Source of the DNA: Akkermansiaceae bacterium UBA6138 | GTDB lineage: Bacteria > Verrucomicrobiota > Verrucomicrobiia > Verrucomicrobiales > DEV007 | Assembly: GCA_002422425.1 (NCBI GenBank) | Contig: DIVG01000083.1 | Coordinates: 28,215 to 47,606 of the forward strand | Direction of reading: 5' to 3' | Length of the DNA: 19,392 nucleotides | Shown: one piece after another, positions 9,034-16,260 of the stretch | Layout: every line of letters begins with the position of its first letter | Numbering within the stretch: the stretch's first letter is position 1 | Made by a program: the position numbers and the translations under genes | Notes under the pieces: model-generated | Told to the model about the DNA's origin: nothing | What the model saw: only the letters and a program-made list of their open reading frames with translations | Databases searched by the model: none

Positions 9034-9768
9034 TCAGGGCAGCTTCCAGGCGGCACGGTACTGCTCGTACTCGGCCTTTGGCAGCAGCGCGTAGACGGGA
9101 CGTCTCGCCGGATCGATCGTGGCGATGAGTCGCTTCAGATTTTCTTCGGACATCGTCGTGCAGCCGAAAGTGGTGGCATTTCCGCCGTTCCGCCAGATGT
9201 GGAAAAAGATCGAGGAGCCCGCCCCGGGCTGGATGCGCGGGTAGGCGTTGTGAGCGATGAAAAGCTTCAGGGAATGGGCGTGATCGCCCTGCTTCATCTG
9301 CGCTTTTTTCTCTTCGGTTGTGCGGGGCTCGTGGTTGAGGCGGAGATACTGGTTGTAGAGCGGCGAGTTCACGTCCTCGAACCAGAGATCCCGACTCGTC
9401 ACCTGGATGTAGCTGAGCGAGGGCGCTTTCCGGATGGAGGGCGCGTAGCCCCAGGCACCGCCGAGATCGAAGACTCCGGCCGGGGCGCGGCGGTCACCCT
9501 CGACTTTCATTTTTGCTCCGGCGGGGACAGGGTGCAGTCCGCGTCCCCAGACGAGGCCGTTTTTGCCGAGACGCCCCGTCCAGTCGGGACCGACCCCTTT
9601 CCAGGGGCCGCCCGGTTCGCGCTCGTGGATGCTGAGAGTGACATGAGTCGCATTCCACCCGTCGGCTCTGCCCACAATAATTTGGGAGGATTCAGCGGGG
9701 ATCTCAAAGGCACCAAGGGAACCCGCGATCCCGAAGAGAAAAAAGAGGGCATGAAGGAAATGTTTCAT
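9034..9768 (-). CDS. Exported L,D-transpeptidase-like (YkuD domain) protein
   Basis: A 244-residue protein with an N-terminal signal peptide (MKHFLHALFFLFGIAGSLGA, cleavage probably after Ala20). It resembles YkuD/L,D-transpeptidase catalytic domains, which cross-link peptidoglycan stem peptides or attach proteins to them in the periplasm. Visible motifs: GDRRAPAGVF at 91-100 (the usual GD-x-RTPxGxF segment), FFHIW with the conserved His190, and TTFGCTTM with the presumed nucleophile Cys203. The His-to-Cys spacing of 13 residues fits the family signature. No LysM or peptidoglycan-binding domain is present, so it is a single-domain form; amidase-like relatives also exist. It lies 46 bases downstream of the marR stop on the same strand and could be read from the marR promoter, though it may be unrelated. 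No Shine-Dalgarno seen. Confidence 0.85.
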   Translation of the reverse strand: MKHFLHALFFLFGIAGSLGAFEIPAESSQIIVGRADGWNATHVTLSIHEREPGGPWKGVGPDWTGRLGKNGLVWGRGLHPVPAGAKMKVEGDRRAPAGVFDLGGAWGYAPSIRKAPSLSYIQVTSRDLWFEDVNSPLYNQYLRLNHEPRTTEEKKAQMKQGDHAHSLKLFIAHNAYPRIQPGAGSSIFFHIWRNGGNATTFGCTTMSEENLKRLIATIDPARRPVYALLPKAEYEQYRAAWKLP

Positions 9769-9814
9769 CTGTCACGATAATTCAGACTAGCTAGGATGTC
9801 TACCATCCCCGGGC

Positions 9815-10300
9815 TCAACACCTCGGCTCTTCGGTCATTTCTCCGGCGAGGGAGCCGTCGATTTTTGTGACGACGGATTTCATAAGGCGGCTCAGCTCCC
9901 GCGCCTCGGCCGCGCTCATGGCTTTGGCGAAGTGCTCTTCGATGACCTGTTCGTAGACGGGCCAGGCGCGGCGGAGAGCTTCTTTGCCGGCCTCGGTGAG
10001 AATCGCGTAAAAGACCCGACCGTCCGACTCGCAGCCCTCGCGTCGGAGGTAGCCTTCTTTTTCGAGTCGTCCGACACGGCGGGAGATGCCGCTGTTGCTG
10101 AAAAAGGTCGCGTCCGCGAGCTCGCTCATGCGAAGGCGATGCCCCGGTGCCTCGGAGAGGGTGATAAGGACATCGTAAGTGTCGTAGGAAATACGGCCCG
10201 CCTCAAGCAGCGCCGCATCAACGCGCTTCGTAACCAGGGCGTGGGCACTCAGAAAGATTCGCCAGGCGACTTGCTGGCTGCGATTACGCGGACGGGACAT
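9815..10300 (-). CDS. MarR-family transcriptional regulator
   Basis: A 161-residue winged-helix dimeric repressor of the MarR family; such proteins usually bind a palindrome near their own start and release it on binding a small aromatic or other ligand. Seen: LRMSELADATFFSNSGISRRVGRLEKEGYLRR (helix-turn-helix, recognition helix about 68-82), the wing ESDGRVFYAILTEAG with the conserved Asp93 and Arg95, and long terminal helices for dimerisation. ATG 10300 gives the usual family length; an upstream in-frame ATG at 10351 would add 17 residues unlike the family. The gene is divergent from the eight-gene catabolic operon, and a perfect inverted repeat lies between them, so it is the likely local regulator. 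The sequence gives no clue to the inducer. Confidence 0.9.
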   Translation of the reverse strand: MSRPRNRSQQVAWRIFLSAHALVTKRVDAALLEAGRISYDTYDVLITLSEAPGHRLRMSELADATFFSNSGISRRVGRLEKEGYLRREGCESDGRVFYAILTEAGKEALRRAWPVYEQVIEEHFAKAMSAAEARELSRLMKSVVTKIDGSLAGEMTEEPRC

Positions 10301-10381
10301 CGGTGGGACGATTGAGTCGACTTGGCAGGAACACGGTGGAGCAAAGCACATGTCAGGCCCTGATCAACAGCAGCTTGGCAA

Positions 10382-10407
10382 AAAGTATTTGCCGATGCAA
10401 ATACTTT
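10382..10407. promoter_or_regulatory. Perfect 11-bp inverted repeat, probable MarR operator
   Basis: The two arms AAAGTATTTGC (10382-10392) and GCAAATACTTT (10397-10407) are exact reverse complements separated by the four bases CGAT. The size and AT-rich symmetry fit MarR-family operators. The site lies between the divergent marR gene (start 10300) and the permease gene (start 10513), 82 bases and 106 bases from the two starts. It also ends eight bases before the sigma-54-like promoter. I infer that the neighbouring MarR protein binds here and controls both directions. Confidence 0.75.
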
Positions 10408-10414
10408 CACCCGC

Positions 10415-10430
10415 TGGCACGACACTTGCA
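10415..10430 (+). promoter_or_regulatory. Sigma-54 (RpoN) type -24/-12 promoter
   Basis: TGGCACG, four bases, then TTGCA: an exact match to the sigma-54 consensus TGGCACG-N4-TTGCW, also preceded by C. The GG (10416-10417) and GC (10428-10429) elements are 12 bases apart as required. It points towards the permease gene; the start of transcription would be near 10441, giving a leader of about 72 bases. Sigma-54 promoters need an enhancer-binding activator ATPase, and none is encoded in the window. The match is seen; use of the promoter is inference. Confidence 0.6.
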
Positions 10431-10512
10431 TTTCGTTCCTCAAGAGTCCGCCGTGACCTTGACCGGTGGATTCCTCCCTCCGATGTGCCGTGTCACGACA
10501 TGCGATTCAGAA

Positions 10513-11334
10513 ATGCCGGCGCCTGCACCAGCCGTGAGGCGGGTGAATCGTGTCGCGTTGCTCTTCGAATTCAGGAAGACGGTCGACCGGCGACTCGCCA
10601 TCATTCTGGGCATCACGGCGTGGATCCTCTTCATCGGCGGATGGCATCTCCTCGCCGCCTCGGACTTCACGCCCGACGCGCTCCTCCCTGGCCCCGTGGC
10701 GGTGGTCGAGGCACTCTGGCGGCTCCTTGCGGATAGCGGCTTCGGTCTTGATATTGCTCAAAGCGTGAAACGCATCCTTATCAGTTTCGCCATCGCCGTA
10801 GCGATCGCGCTGCCCCTCGGGGTTCTCATGGGGGCGTTCCCCGTGGTGGAAAGTTTTTTCAATCCGCTCGTATCGCCCTTCCGCTATCTCCCGGCACCTT
10901 CCTTCGTCCCGCTCCTTCTCATGTGGCTCGGGACGGGTGATGGCCAGAAGATCGCGCTTCTCGTTCTCGGTGTGGTCTGGTTTCTCGTGACGCTCTTCAT
11001 GGACAACACCAAGGCGGTCCGCGAAGAGCTCGTCGAATGCTCGCGCACCCTCGGAGCGACGCGCGGCAATGTTCTCACCCGCGTCATTTTTCCCGCGGCC
11101 CTTCCCAGCTATCTCGACACCGCCCGCCAGATGCTCGCGGTGAGCTGGACCTATCTCGTCATCGCCGAGATCGTCGCCGCCACCGACGGCATCGGCGCGA
11201 TGATGATGCGGGCAAAGCGGTTCGTCCGCGTTGACGACATCCTCGCCGGCATTCTCGTCATCGGGCTCCTCGGCCTCGCCTTTGATCTCCTTTTCCGTCT
11301 TATCCACCGGCTCAGCTTCCGGCACCTCCATTGA
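10513..11334 (+). CDS. ABC transporter permease (SsuC/TauC-like)
   Basis: A 273-residue inner-membrane permease of the binding-protein-dependent type used for nitrate, sulfonate, taurine and related small molecules. Hydrophobic segments are visible (for example LAIILGITAWILFIGGWHLL, SFAIAVAIALPLGVLMGAF, KIALLVLGVVWFLVTLF, DDILAGILVIGLLGLAFDLLF). The EAA coupling loop is recognisable as EELVECSRTLGATRGNVLTRVIFPAALP, where the ATPase docks. I chose ATG 10513; the frame is open upstream to 10303, but that would run through the operator and sigma-54 site and add 70 residues without membrane character. It is the first gene of the operon, 37 bases before the binding-protein gene. No ATP-binding subunit gene is nearby, so the complex must borrow one. 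Substrate specificity cannot be predicted from the permease. Confidence 0.9.
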   Translation: MPAPAPAVRRVNRVALLFEFRKTVDRRLAIILGITAWILFIGGWHLLAASDFTPDALLPGPVAVVEALWRLLADSGFGLDIAQSVKRILISFAIAVAIALPLGVLMGAFPVVESFFNPLVSPFRYLPAPSFVPLLLMWLGTGDGQKIALLVLGVVWFLVTLFMDNTKAVREELVECSRTLGATRGNVLTRVIFPAALPSYLDTARQMLAVSWTYLVIAEIVAATDGIGAMMMRAKRFVRVDDILAGILVIGLLGLAFDLLFRLIHRLSFRHLH

Positions 11335-11350
11335 GCTCCTCTCTCCTCTC

Positions 11351-11365
11351 TGAACTGAACTGAAC
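11351..11365 (+). repeat. Three tandem TGAAC pentamers
   Basis: TGAAC occurs three times in a row in the short gap between the permease stop and the substrate-binding-protein start, seven bases before the ATG at 11372. There is no Shine-Dalgarno here. The function, if any, is unknown; it may be a chance microrepeat. Confidence 0.5.
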
Positions 11366-11371
11366 CTACCT

Positions 11372-12583
11372 ATGAAGATCACCACCCTACTGACCCGTCA
11401 CGGTCGCGGCACCCTCACCGCCGCCGGCCTCGTGCTCGTCCTGCTCGTCACGAGTTGCTCCGAGCCCGCGCCACCGTCCGCAGAGACGACTCCGTCGCCT
11501 GCGGCCGAAACGGCTCCCGAAACTGCCCCGGCTCCCGCAGCGGAAACACTGCCACCTGCCCCGCCGGCCGCCGAACCTGCTCCCGAGCCAGCCCCGCCTG
11601 CAGCCGCGGCACCGGCCGGACCGATCCCGGTGAAAGTCTCGCTCTTTTCCTGGCCGGGTTACGGCTTCTGGTTCATCGCGAAAGAAAAGAACCTCGTGCC
11701 CGAGATCGCTCTCGATATCCAGATCATCGAAGACCCGTATGAGAGCTTCGGTCTCATGGCGGCTGGACAGCTCGACGTGACCTCTTCCACCGTCGAATAC
11801 GGTCCCATCGCCGCCGAAGAAGGCGTCCCGGTGAAGCTCGTCGCCTACACGAATCCCTCCTACGGCACCGACAAGATCATTCTCGCTCCCGGCGTCACCG
11901 GCGCAAAAGACCTCGTGGGCAAAGAGGTCGCGGTTCTTGAGGGCGGTCTCACCCAGATTTACATGGGCATCTGGCTCGAGAACAACGGTGTCGCCTTTGA
12001 TCAGGTGAAATACACGAACCTCATCATGGACGATGCCGTCGCCGCGATGGTGAGCGGCAAGGTCGCCGCCGGTGAGTTCTGGGAGCCCTTCGGCAGCAAC
12101 GTGCTCAAGGCTCTGCCCGAGGCAAAAGTGGTCGATACCTCGAAGAGCGACTATTTCAAAGAGACCGCTCTGCTTGGTGACGGGATGTACATGAGCGGCT
12201 CCTTCCTCGCGAAAAAGGAGGCCGCCATGCTCACAATGAAAGCTTACTTCGAGGCGGTGAGATTCTGGAAGGAAAATCCCGCCGAGGGAAACAAGATCAT
12301 CGCCGAGGGCCTCAAGTTTACCGTAGCCGATGTCGAGCTCGTCATCGGTGCCGACGGCAGTGCCACCGATGGCGGCATCTATCCTTTCAACTGGATGGAG
12401 GCCTCGCAGTTCATGGGACTCAATGAGGGCGTCCCGCCCTTTGGCAAAAACGGCCAGATCGCCGACCACTGGAAGCTCACGAACGACTGGTGGATCAAAT
12501 TCGGCGTCGTCGAGAAATCGCATCCGATGGAGGCAGGAGTCGCCGCCGAACCGATGAAGATGCTCAAAGAGAGCGGTTATTAA
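11372..12583 (+). CDS. ABC transporter substrate-binding lipoprotein (NMT1/SsuA-like)
   Basis: A 403-residue solute-binding protein, partner of the preceding permease. The N-terminus is a lipoprotein signal with lipobox LVTSC (Cys29). Residues 30 to about 86 are almost entirely Pro, Ala, Glu and Thr, a flexible tether rarely this long in binding proteins. The binding domain then begins (PVKVSLFSWPGYGFWFIAKEKNL) and follows the NMT1/SsuA-like pattern: GLMAAGQLDVTSSTVEYGPIAAEEGVPVKLVAYT, the KDLVGKEVAVLEGG lid segment, and DDAVAAMVSGKVAAGEFWEPF. This family binds nitrate, sulfonates, taurine, pyrimidine precursors or other small molecules; the pocket is not predictable by eye. It ends eight bases before FGE-like gene 1 and belongs to the same operon. 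Confidence 0.9.
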   Translation: MKITTLLTRHGRGTLTAAGLVLVLLVTSCSEPAPPSAETTPSPAAETAPETAPAPAAETLPPAPPAAEPAPEPAPPAAAAPAGPIPVKVSLFSWPGYGFWFIAKEKNLVPEIALDIQIIEDPYESFGLMAAGQLDVTSSTVEYGPIAAEEGVPVKLVAYTNPSYGTDKIILAPGVTGAKDLVGKEVAVLEGGLTQIYMGIWLENNGVAFDQVKYTNLIMDDAVAAMVSGKVAAGEFWEPFGSNVLKALPEAKVVDTSKSDYFKETALLGDGMYMSGSFLAKKEAAMLTMKAYFEAVRFWKENPAEGNKIIAEGLKFTVADVELVIGADGSATDGGIYPFNWMEASQFMGLNEGVPPFGKNGQIADHWKLTNDWWIKFGVVEKSHPMEAGVAAEPMKMLKESGY

Positions 12584-12591
12584 TTTCACCC

Positions 12592-13320
12592 ATGTCATCC
12601 CTGAACTACCGCGCGCTCCATGACCGACACGCCATCCGGGAGACTTTTGTCAGGATACCTGCGGGTCGTTTTTTCATCGGCGGGGTCGGGGATGATAAAT
12701 TCGTCAGTGCGGTGGAACTGCCGCAGCGCGAGCTCAGCGTGGCAGCCTTTCTCCTCGCGAGAGTCCCGGTCACTGAGGCTGACTGGGCCAAATTCCCCGG
12801 CAGCCATGCTCCCGACCATTTTTCCGCTTCGCCTCTGCCTCTCGTCTGCGTGGGCTGGCACGAGGCCAACGACTACATCGCCTGGTTATCAGAAACACTC
12901 GGAATGAGCTGCCGCCTCCCCACCGAAGCCGAATGGGAATATGCCTGCCGGGCCGGAACCCGCTCCATTTTTCCCTGTGGCGAAGACATCTCGCCCACCC
13001 TGGCGAACTACCTCTACGATGAGTCCGGTCTGTGCGTCGGCGCGGGGCAGCGGACCGCCGTGGCCTGCTACCCGCCCAATGCCTTTGGCCTCCATGAGAT
13101 GATAGGAAACATCTGCGAATGGACCGCCGACGACTGGGTCCCGATGCACGATCGCTCCGGAGCGGGCAGGACGCCTGACCCGGACAAACGAACCATCCGC
13201 GGCGGCGCATGGGATCACCTCCCGCGGCTTCTCCGTTCTTCGTGGCGCGACTGGGCTCCCGTAACGGCGCGCTACGACAACCTCGGCTTCCGCGTTGCCG
13301 CCGATCTCCCCGCTCAATAA
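12592..13320 (+). CDS. FGE-like (SUMF1/EgtB/PvdO fold) protein 1, catalytic Cys absent
   Basis: A 242-residue protein made of one formylglycine-generating-enzyme-sulfatase domain. Seen in order: FVRIPAGRFFIGG at 19-31, LPLVCVGWHEANDYIAWLSE, RLPTEAEWEYACRAGT at 108-123, GNICEWTADDW at 172-182, and IRGGAWDHLPRLLRSSWRD, ending in NLGFRVA. True FGE oxidises a sulfatase Cys with a Cys pair in the GGS-x-x-C segment; here those positions are His209 and Leu214, and no sulfatase is nearby, so FGE activity is unlikely. It also lacks the DinB domain of EgtB-type sulfoxide synthases. It may be a divergent oxidase, a non-heme iron enzyme or a binding module. ATG 12592 was chosen because it follows the binding-protein stop by eight bases and begins just ahead of the domain. 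It is a paralogue of the gene at 17119. Confidence 0.85.
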   Translation: MSSLNYRALHDRHAIRETFVRIPAGRFFIGGVGDDKFVSAVELPQRELSVAAFLLARVPVTEADWAKFPGSHAPDHFSASPLPLVCVGWHEANDYIAWLSETLGMSCRLPTEAEWEYACRAGTRSIFPCGEDISPTLANYLYDESGLCVGAGQRTAVACYPPNAFGLHEMIGNICEWTADDWVPMHDRSGAGRTPDPDKRTIRGGAWDHLPRLLRSSWRDWAPVTARYDNLGFRVAADLPAQ

Positions 13321-13326
13321 CTCCCG

Positions 13327-14193
13327 ATGGAACTGCAACTTTTCAAAACACTCTGGGGCCACGAAGGCACCATCGCCGAAGCCGCCGACCTCGCCCGCGA
13401 AGCCGGATTCTCGGGCATCGAAGGTCCCGTCCCCGCCGGTGACAGCGCCCGGGACGAATTCATCGCGACGCTCGATGACGCCGGTCTTGACCTCATCGCC
13501 GAGGTCTGCACGGCAACCCCGCCGGGATTCTACGTGCCGACGCCCCACGCCACTCCGGCGCAGCACCTCCAGTCGCTCCGCAAAGGGATCGAGTGGAGCC
13601 TGCCTGCGAGTCCACGCTTCATCAACACGATGGCGGGATCGGATTCGTGGACGCTCCGCGAAAAAATTGAGTTTCACTTTGCCCTCGTCCGGCTCGAATC
13701 CGAATACGGCATTGCCATCAGCGTCGAGACACACCGCGGACGCCCCCTCAACAGCGCGTGGATGGCGCGCGACATCCTCCGCGAAGTGCCCGACCTGAAA
13801 CTGACCTGCGACTTCAGCCATTTTGTCGTCGTCGCCGAGAGGCTCGTCCTCGATGAGGAGCCCGACATCCTCGCGCTCTGTTGCGAACATGCCTTCCACC
13901 TCCAGACCCGGGTCGGCTATGCCCAGGGACCGCAGGTGCCCGACCCGCGCGCCCCCGAGCATGCCGACGATCTCGCCGCGCACGAACGCTGGTGGGACGA
14001 GGTCTGGAAAAGCCAGGTCGCCCGCGGGGTCGGCCTCGCGACGCTGACTCCCGAGTTCGGGCCCGACGGCTATCTCCATTGCGAACCCTACACCGGCAAA
14101 CCGGTGGCCGATCTCTGGGAGATCAATCGCTGGATCGCTCTGCGCCAGCGCGACCGCTTTCTCAACCAATACCCTGACAAAACAAGCTCATGA
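13327..14193 (+). CDS. Sugar phosphate isomerase/epimerase-like TIM-barrel protein
   Basis: A 288-residue cytoplasmic protein of the xylose-isomerase-like TIM-barrel superfamily (AP endonuclease 2 family). The start MELQLFKTLWGHEGTIAEAADLAREAGFSGIEGP is characteristic, and the presumed metal ligands are visible: Glu134 (SVETHRGR), Asp162 (LTCDFSHF), His191 (HAFHLQTR) and Glu243 (LTPEFGPDGY). Members isomerise or epimerise hydroxy-keto compounds or cleave related substrates. It has no signal peptide, unlike the Hyi-like protein at 8098, so the two are not interchangeable. It starts six bases after FGE-like gene 1 and its stop overlaps the start of the Rieske gene in an ATGA at 14190-14193, which argues for translational coupling and a joint pathway. 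The substrate is unknown. Confidence 0.87.
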   Translation: MELQLFKTLWGHEGTIAEAADLAREAGFSGIEGPVPAGDSARDEFIATLDDAGLDLIAEVCTATPPGFYVPTPHATPAQHLQSLRKGIEWSLPASPRFINTMAGSDSWTLREKIEFHFALVRLESEYGIAISVETHRGRPLNSAWMARDILREVPDLKLTCDFSHFVVVAERLVLDEEPDILALCCEHAFHLQTRVGYAQGPQVPDPRAPEHADDLAAHERWWDEVWKSQVARGVGLATLTPEFGPDGYLHCEPYTGKPVADLWEINRWIALRQRDRFLNQYPDKTSS

Positions 14194-15497
14194 GCACCGC
14201 CGCTTCCGCTCCTCCTGCGACCGCTGAATCCGCCACCACCCGGCCAGGCTACACTTTCCCGCGCAGCCCCGCCAGCGTGACCGATCTCGGGACGCTCTTT
14301 GACCGGATCACCGAGGCCGCCGAATTGCCCCGCCCGCAGGCGGTCTCTTTTCCTGCCGGGGTCTACACTAATTCCGAATTTCTCGATTGGGAAACGGGAG
14401 CGATCTTCCGCAAAGAGTGGATCTCACTCGCCCATATTTCCCAGTTCCCGAAGCAGGGCGACTACCTGCGCGTCGATCTCTGCGGCGAGCCGCTCATCGT
14501 GACGAAGGGGAAAGACGACCGTCTCCGCGTCCTTTCCCGGGTCTGCCGTCACCGCGGCATGGACTTGATGCCCGAGGGCGGCAGCCATGCCCCGCAGGGA
14601 AATCAGCGCGTCATCCTCTGTCCCTATCATCTCTGGAGTTACGACCTCAACGGGAAAATGGTCGGAGCGCCCGAGATGCAGGAAGCCGAGGGTTTTGACC
14701 GCAGTGAGGTCTGTCTCCACGAATTCCGCAGCGAGATCTGGGAAGGATTCCTTTTCGTTAATCTCGACGGCAAGGCCGCGCCTCTCGCCGAAACCTACGG
14801 GAGGCTCCGCGATGAATTTCTCAAAGGCGTGAAGATGGAAGAAGCCATCCTCGTCTGGGATCAGCACTGGGATTGCTCCTTCAACTGGAAGATCCTCCTC
14901 GAAAATTTCATGGAGGCCTACCATCATCTCGGTGCCCATCGCAAGACGCTTGAGCCTTTCCTCCCCGCCAAAGGATGCTGGACCGAGGCCGAAGATCCCG
15001 GATTCTCCGCGATGCACCTGCCCCTGCGTCCCGATCTCGTCGAGACGATACGCGAGACCGGAGACGCCGGCACGACGATGGCTCCCTTTCCCGGACTGAC
15101 CACCGAGCAATACCTGGAATGGTGGGTCTATCTCGGTTTCCCCAACTTCCTCCTCTTCACTGCCCCGGACCGCGTCTACTGGTATCGTCTGATCCCGACG
15201 GGTCCCGAGACCTGCAGCCTCACCACCACGATGCTGCTACACCCCGATACGATCGCGAGGGACGACTATGCCGAGGTCTACGAAAAGGAAGTCGAAGCCG
15301 CGATCAACTTTCATCTCGAAGACATGGAAGTCTGCGCCGCGACTCAGAAAGGAATGCGCTCAAGTGCCTATCAACAGGGAAGACTCAGCCACCTCGAGGA
15401 GCCGATCTGGCATTTCCAACGCTACCTCGCCAGAAAAATCAAAGAGTCCGCTCTGCAACTCTGGAAAAATGAATCTTCCTTTTTCGCTGGAAGGTAG
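14190..15497 (+). CDS. Rieske non-heme iron oxygenase, alpha subunit
   Basis: A 435-residue terminal oxygenase that uses O2 and electrons from a separate reductase to hydroxylate or N-demethylate its substrate. Rieske [2Fe-2S] ligands: Cys119 and His121 (CRHRG), Cys144 and His147 (CPYH). The mononuclear iron site is ENFMEAYHHLGAH, with His245, His250 and a distal Asp near 378. The bridging acidic residue is Glu242 (E-x2-H-x4-H), as in carnitine monooxygenase CntA, where most ring-hydroxylating oxygenases have Asp. The C-terminal pattern QKGMRSSAYQQGRLSHLEE also resembles choline/betaine/carnitine-type enzymes. This suggests a small, perhaps quaternary-amine-like substrate, which is inference. 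No beta subunit, ferredoxin or reductase gene is adjacent. Both ends overlap neighbouring genes. Confidence 0.92.
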   Translation: MSTAASAPPATAESATTRPGYTFPRSPASVTDLGTLFDRITEAAELPRPQAVSFPAGVYTNSEFLDWETGAIFRKEWISLAHISQFPKQGDYLRVDLCGEPLIVTKGKDDRLRVLSRVCRHRGMDLMPEGGSHAPQGNQRVILCPYHLWSYDLNGKMVGAPEMQEAEGFDRSEVCLHEFRSEIWEGFLFVNLDGKAAPLAETYGRLRDEFLKGVKMEEAILVWDQHWDCSFNWKILLENFMEAYHHLGAHRKTLEPFLPAKGCWTEAEDPGFSAMHLPLRPDLVETIRETGDAGTTMAPFPGLTTEQYLEWWVYLGFPNFLLFTAPDRVYWYRLIPTGPETCSLTTTMLLHPDTIARDDYAEVYEKEVEAAINFHLEDMEVCAATQKGMRSSAYQQGRLSHLEEPIWHFQRYLARKIKESALQLWKNESSFFAGR

Positions 15498-16260
15498 AAT
15501 CGCCGTGGTCACGGGTGGTTCCTCAGGAATCGGCGCGGCCATCGTCGCGCGATTCCTTGCCGCCGGTGCTCTCGTCACGATCGCCGACCGTCTCCCGCCC
15601 GCCGGGGACGATGGCGACTACGTGCGAACCGATGTCTCAAACGAGGATGAGGTAGCCGCCCTCCTCGATGGAGTGAGGTCGCGCCACGGCAGGCTCGACA
15701 TCCTCATCAACAACGCGGGAATCCAGCCGCTTGGGGTCACCTTCGACACCGTCACGAGCTCGGTCCTGCGGCGCACCTTCGAAGTCAATGTCCACGGGGT
15801 GACCTACGGGATTAAACATGCCTCGCGGCTCATGGAAAAGGGAGGACGCATCATCAACATGGCTTCGTTTGTCGGATTGTTAGGCGTCCCGGGAGGCACG
15901 GCCTACGCCGCCTCGAAAGCTGCCGTGATTCACCTGACCAAGTGCGCCGCGATCGAACTCGCCGCTCGCGGCCTCACGGTGAACGCGATCGCTCCGGGCA
16001 CGATCCTGACGCCCGCCGTCACCGGTATCCCCGACAATCCCGAGATCGCTTTCGCTGAGACTCGAACCCCGATGGGCCGACTCGGCGCGCCCGATGAGGT
16101 TGCCGCGGCGGTCCATTTCCTCGCCTCGGACGAGGCCTCCTACGTGACGGGGGCGATCCTGCCCGTCGATGGCGGGATCAGTGCGGGTTGGGAACGCTAC
16201 GATCTCTCTTTACCAAACGAAATCAGCCTCTGCGGCGAATGGCATGACCCGCAATCCTGA
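15469..16260 (+). CDS. Short-chain dehydrogenase/reductase (SDR), NAD-type
   Basis: A 263-residue classical SDR that oxidises an alcohol or reduces a ketone with a nicotinamide cofactor. Seen: the cofactor loop TGGSSGIG at 15-22, Asp40 at the end of the second beta strand (favours NAD over NADP), NNAG at 81-84, catalytic Ser133, Tyr146 and Lys150 (S-x12-Y-x3-K) and the C-terminal YVTGAILPVDGG motif. ATG 15469 sits just before the Rossmann fold and lies inside the Rieske gene, overlapping it by 29 bases; the frame is open further upstream but that part is the Rieske gene in another frame. It probably oxidises the alcohol produced by the Rieske enzyme or a later intermediate. The extra C-terminal tail (about residues 245-263) is longer than usual. 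Confidence 0.93.
   Translation: MNLPFSLEGRIAVVTGGSSGIGAAIVARFLAAGALVTIADRLPPAGDDGDYVRTDVSNEDEVAALLDGVRSRHGRLDILINNAGIQPLGVTFDTVTSSVLRRTFEVNVHGVTYGIKHASRLMEKGGRIINMASFVGLLGVPGGTAYAASKAAVIHLTKCAAIELAARGLTVNAIAPGTILTPAVTGIPDNPEIAFAETRTPMGRLGAPDEVAAAVHFLASDEASYVTGAILPVDGGISAGWERYDLSLPNEISLCGEWHDPQS

Noticed and set aside
10303..10512. Upstream start for the permease
   Set aside because: It would put the operator palindrome and the sigma-54 motif inside the coding region and add 70 non-membrane residues; the family length fits ATG 10513.
11387..14169. Long antisense frames under the binding-protein, FGE-like 1 and TIM-barrel genes
   Set aside because: The sense products are clear family members; the antisense products show repeats such as Gly/Arg runs that mirror the Pro/Ala linker and match no family.
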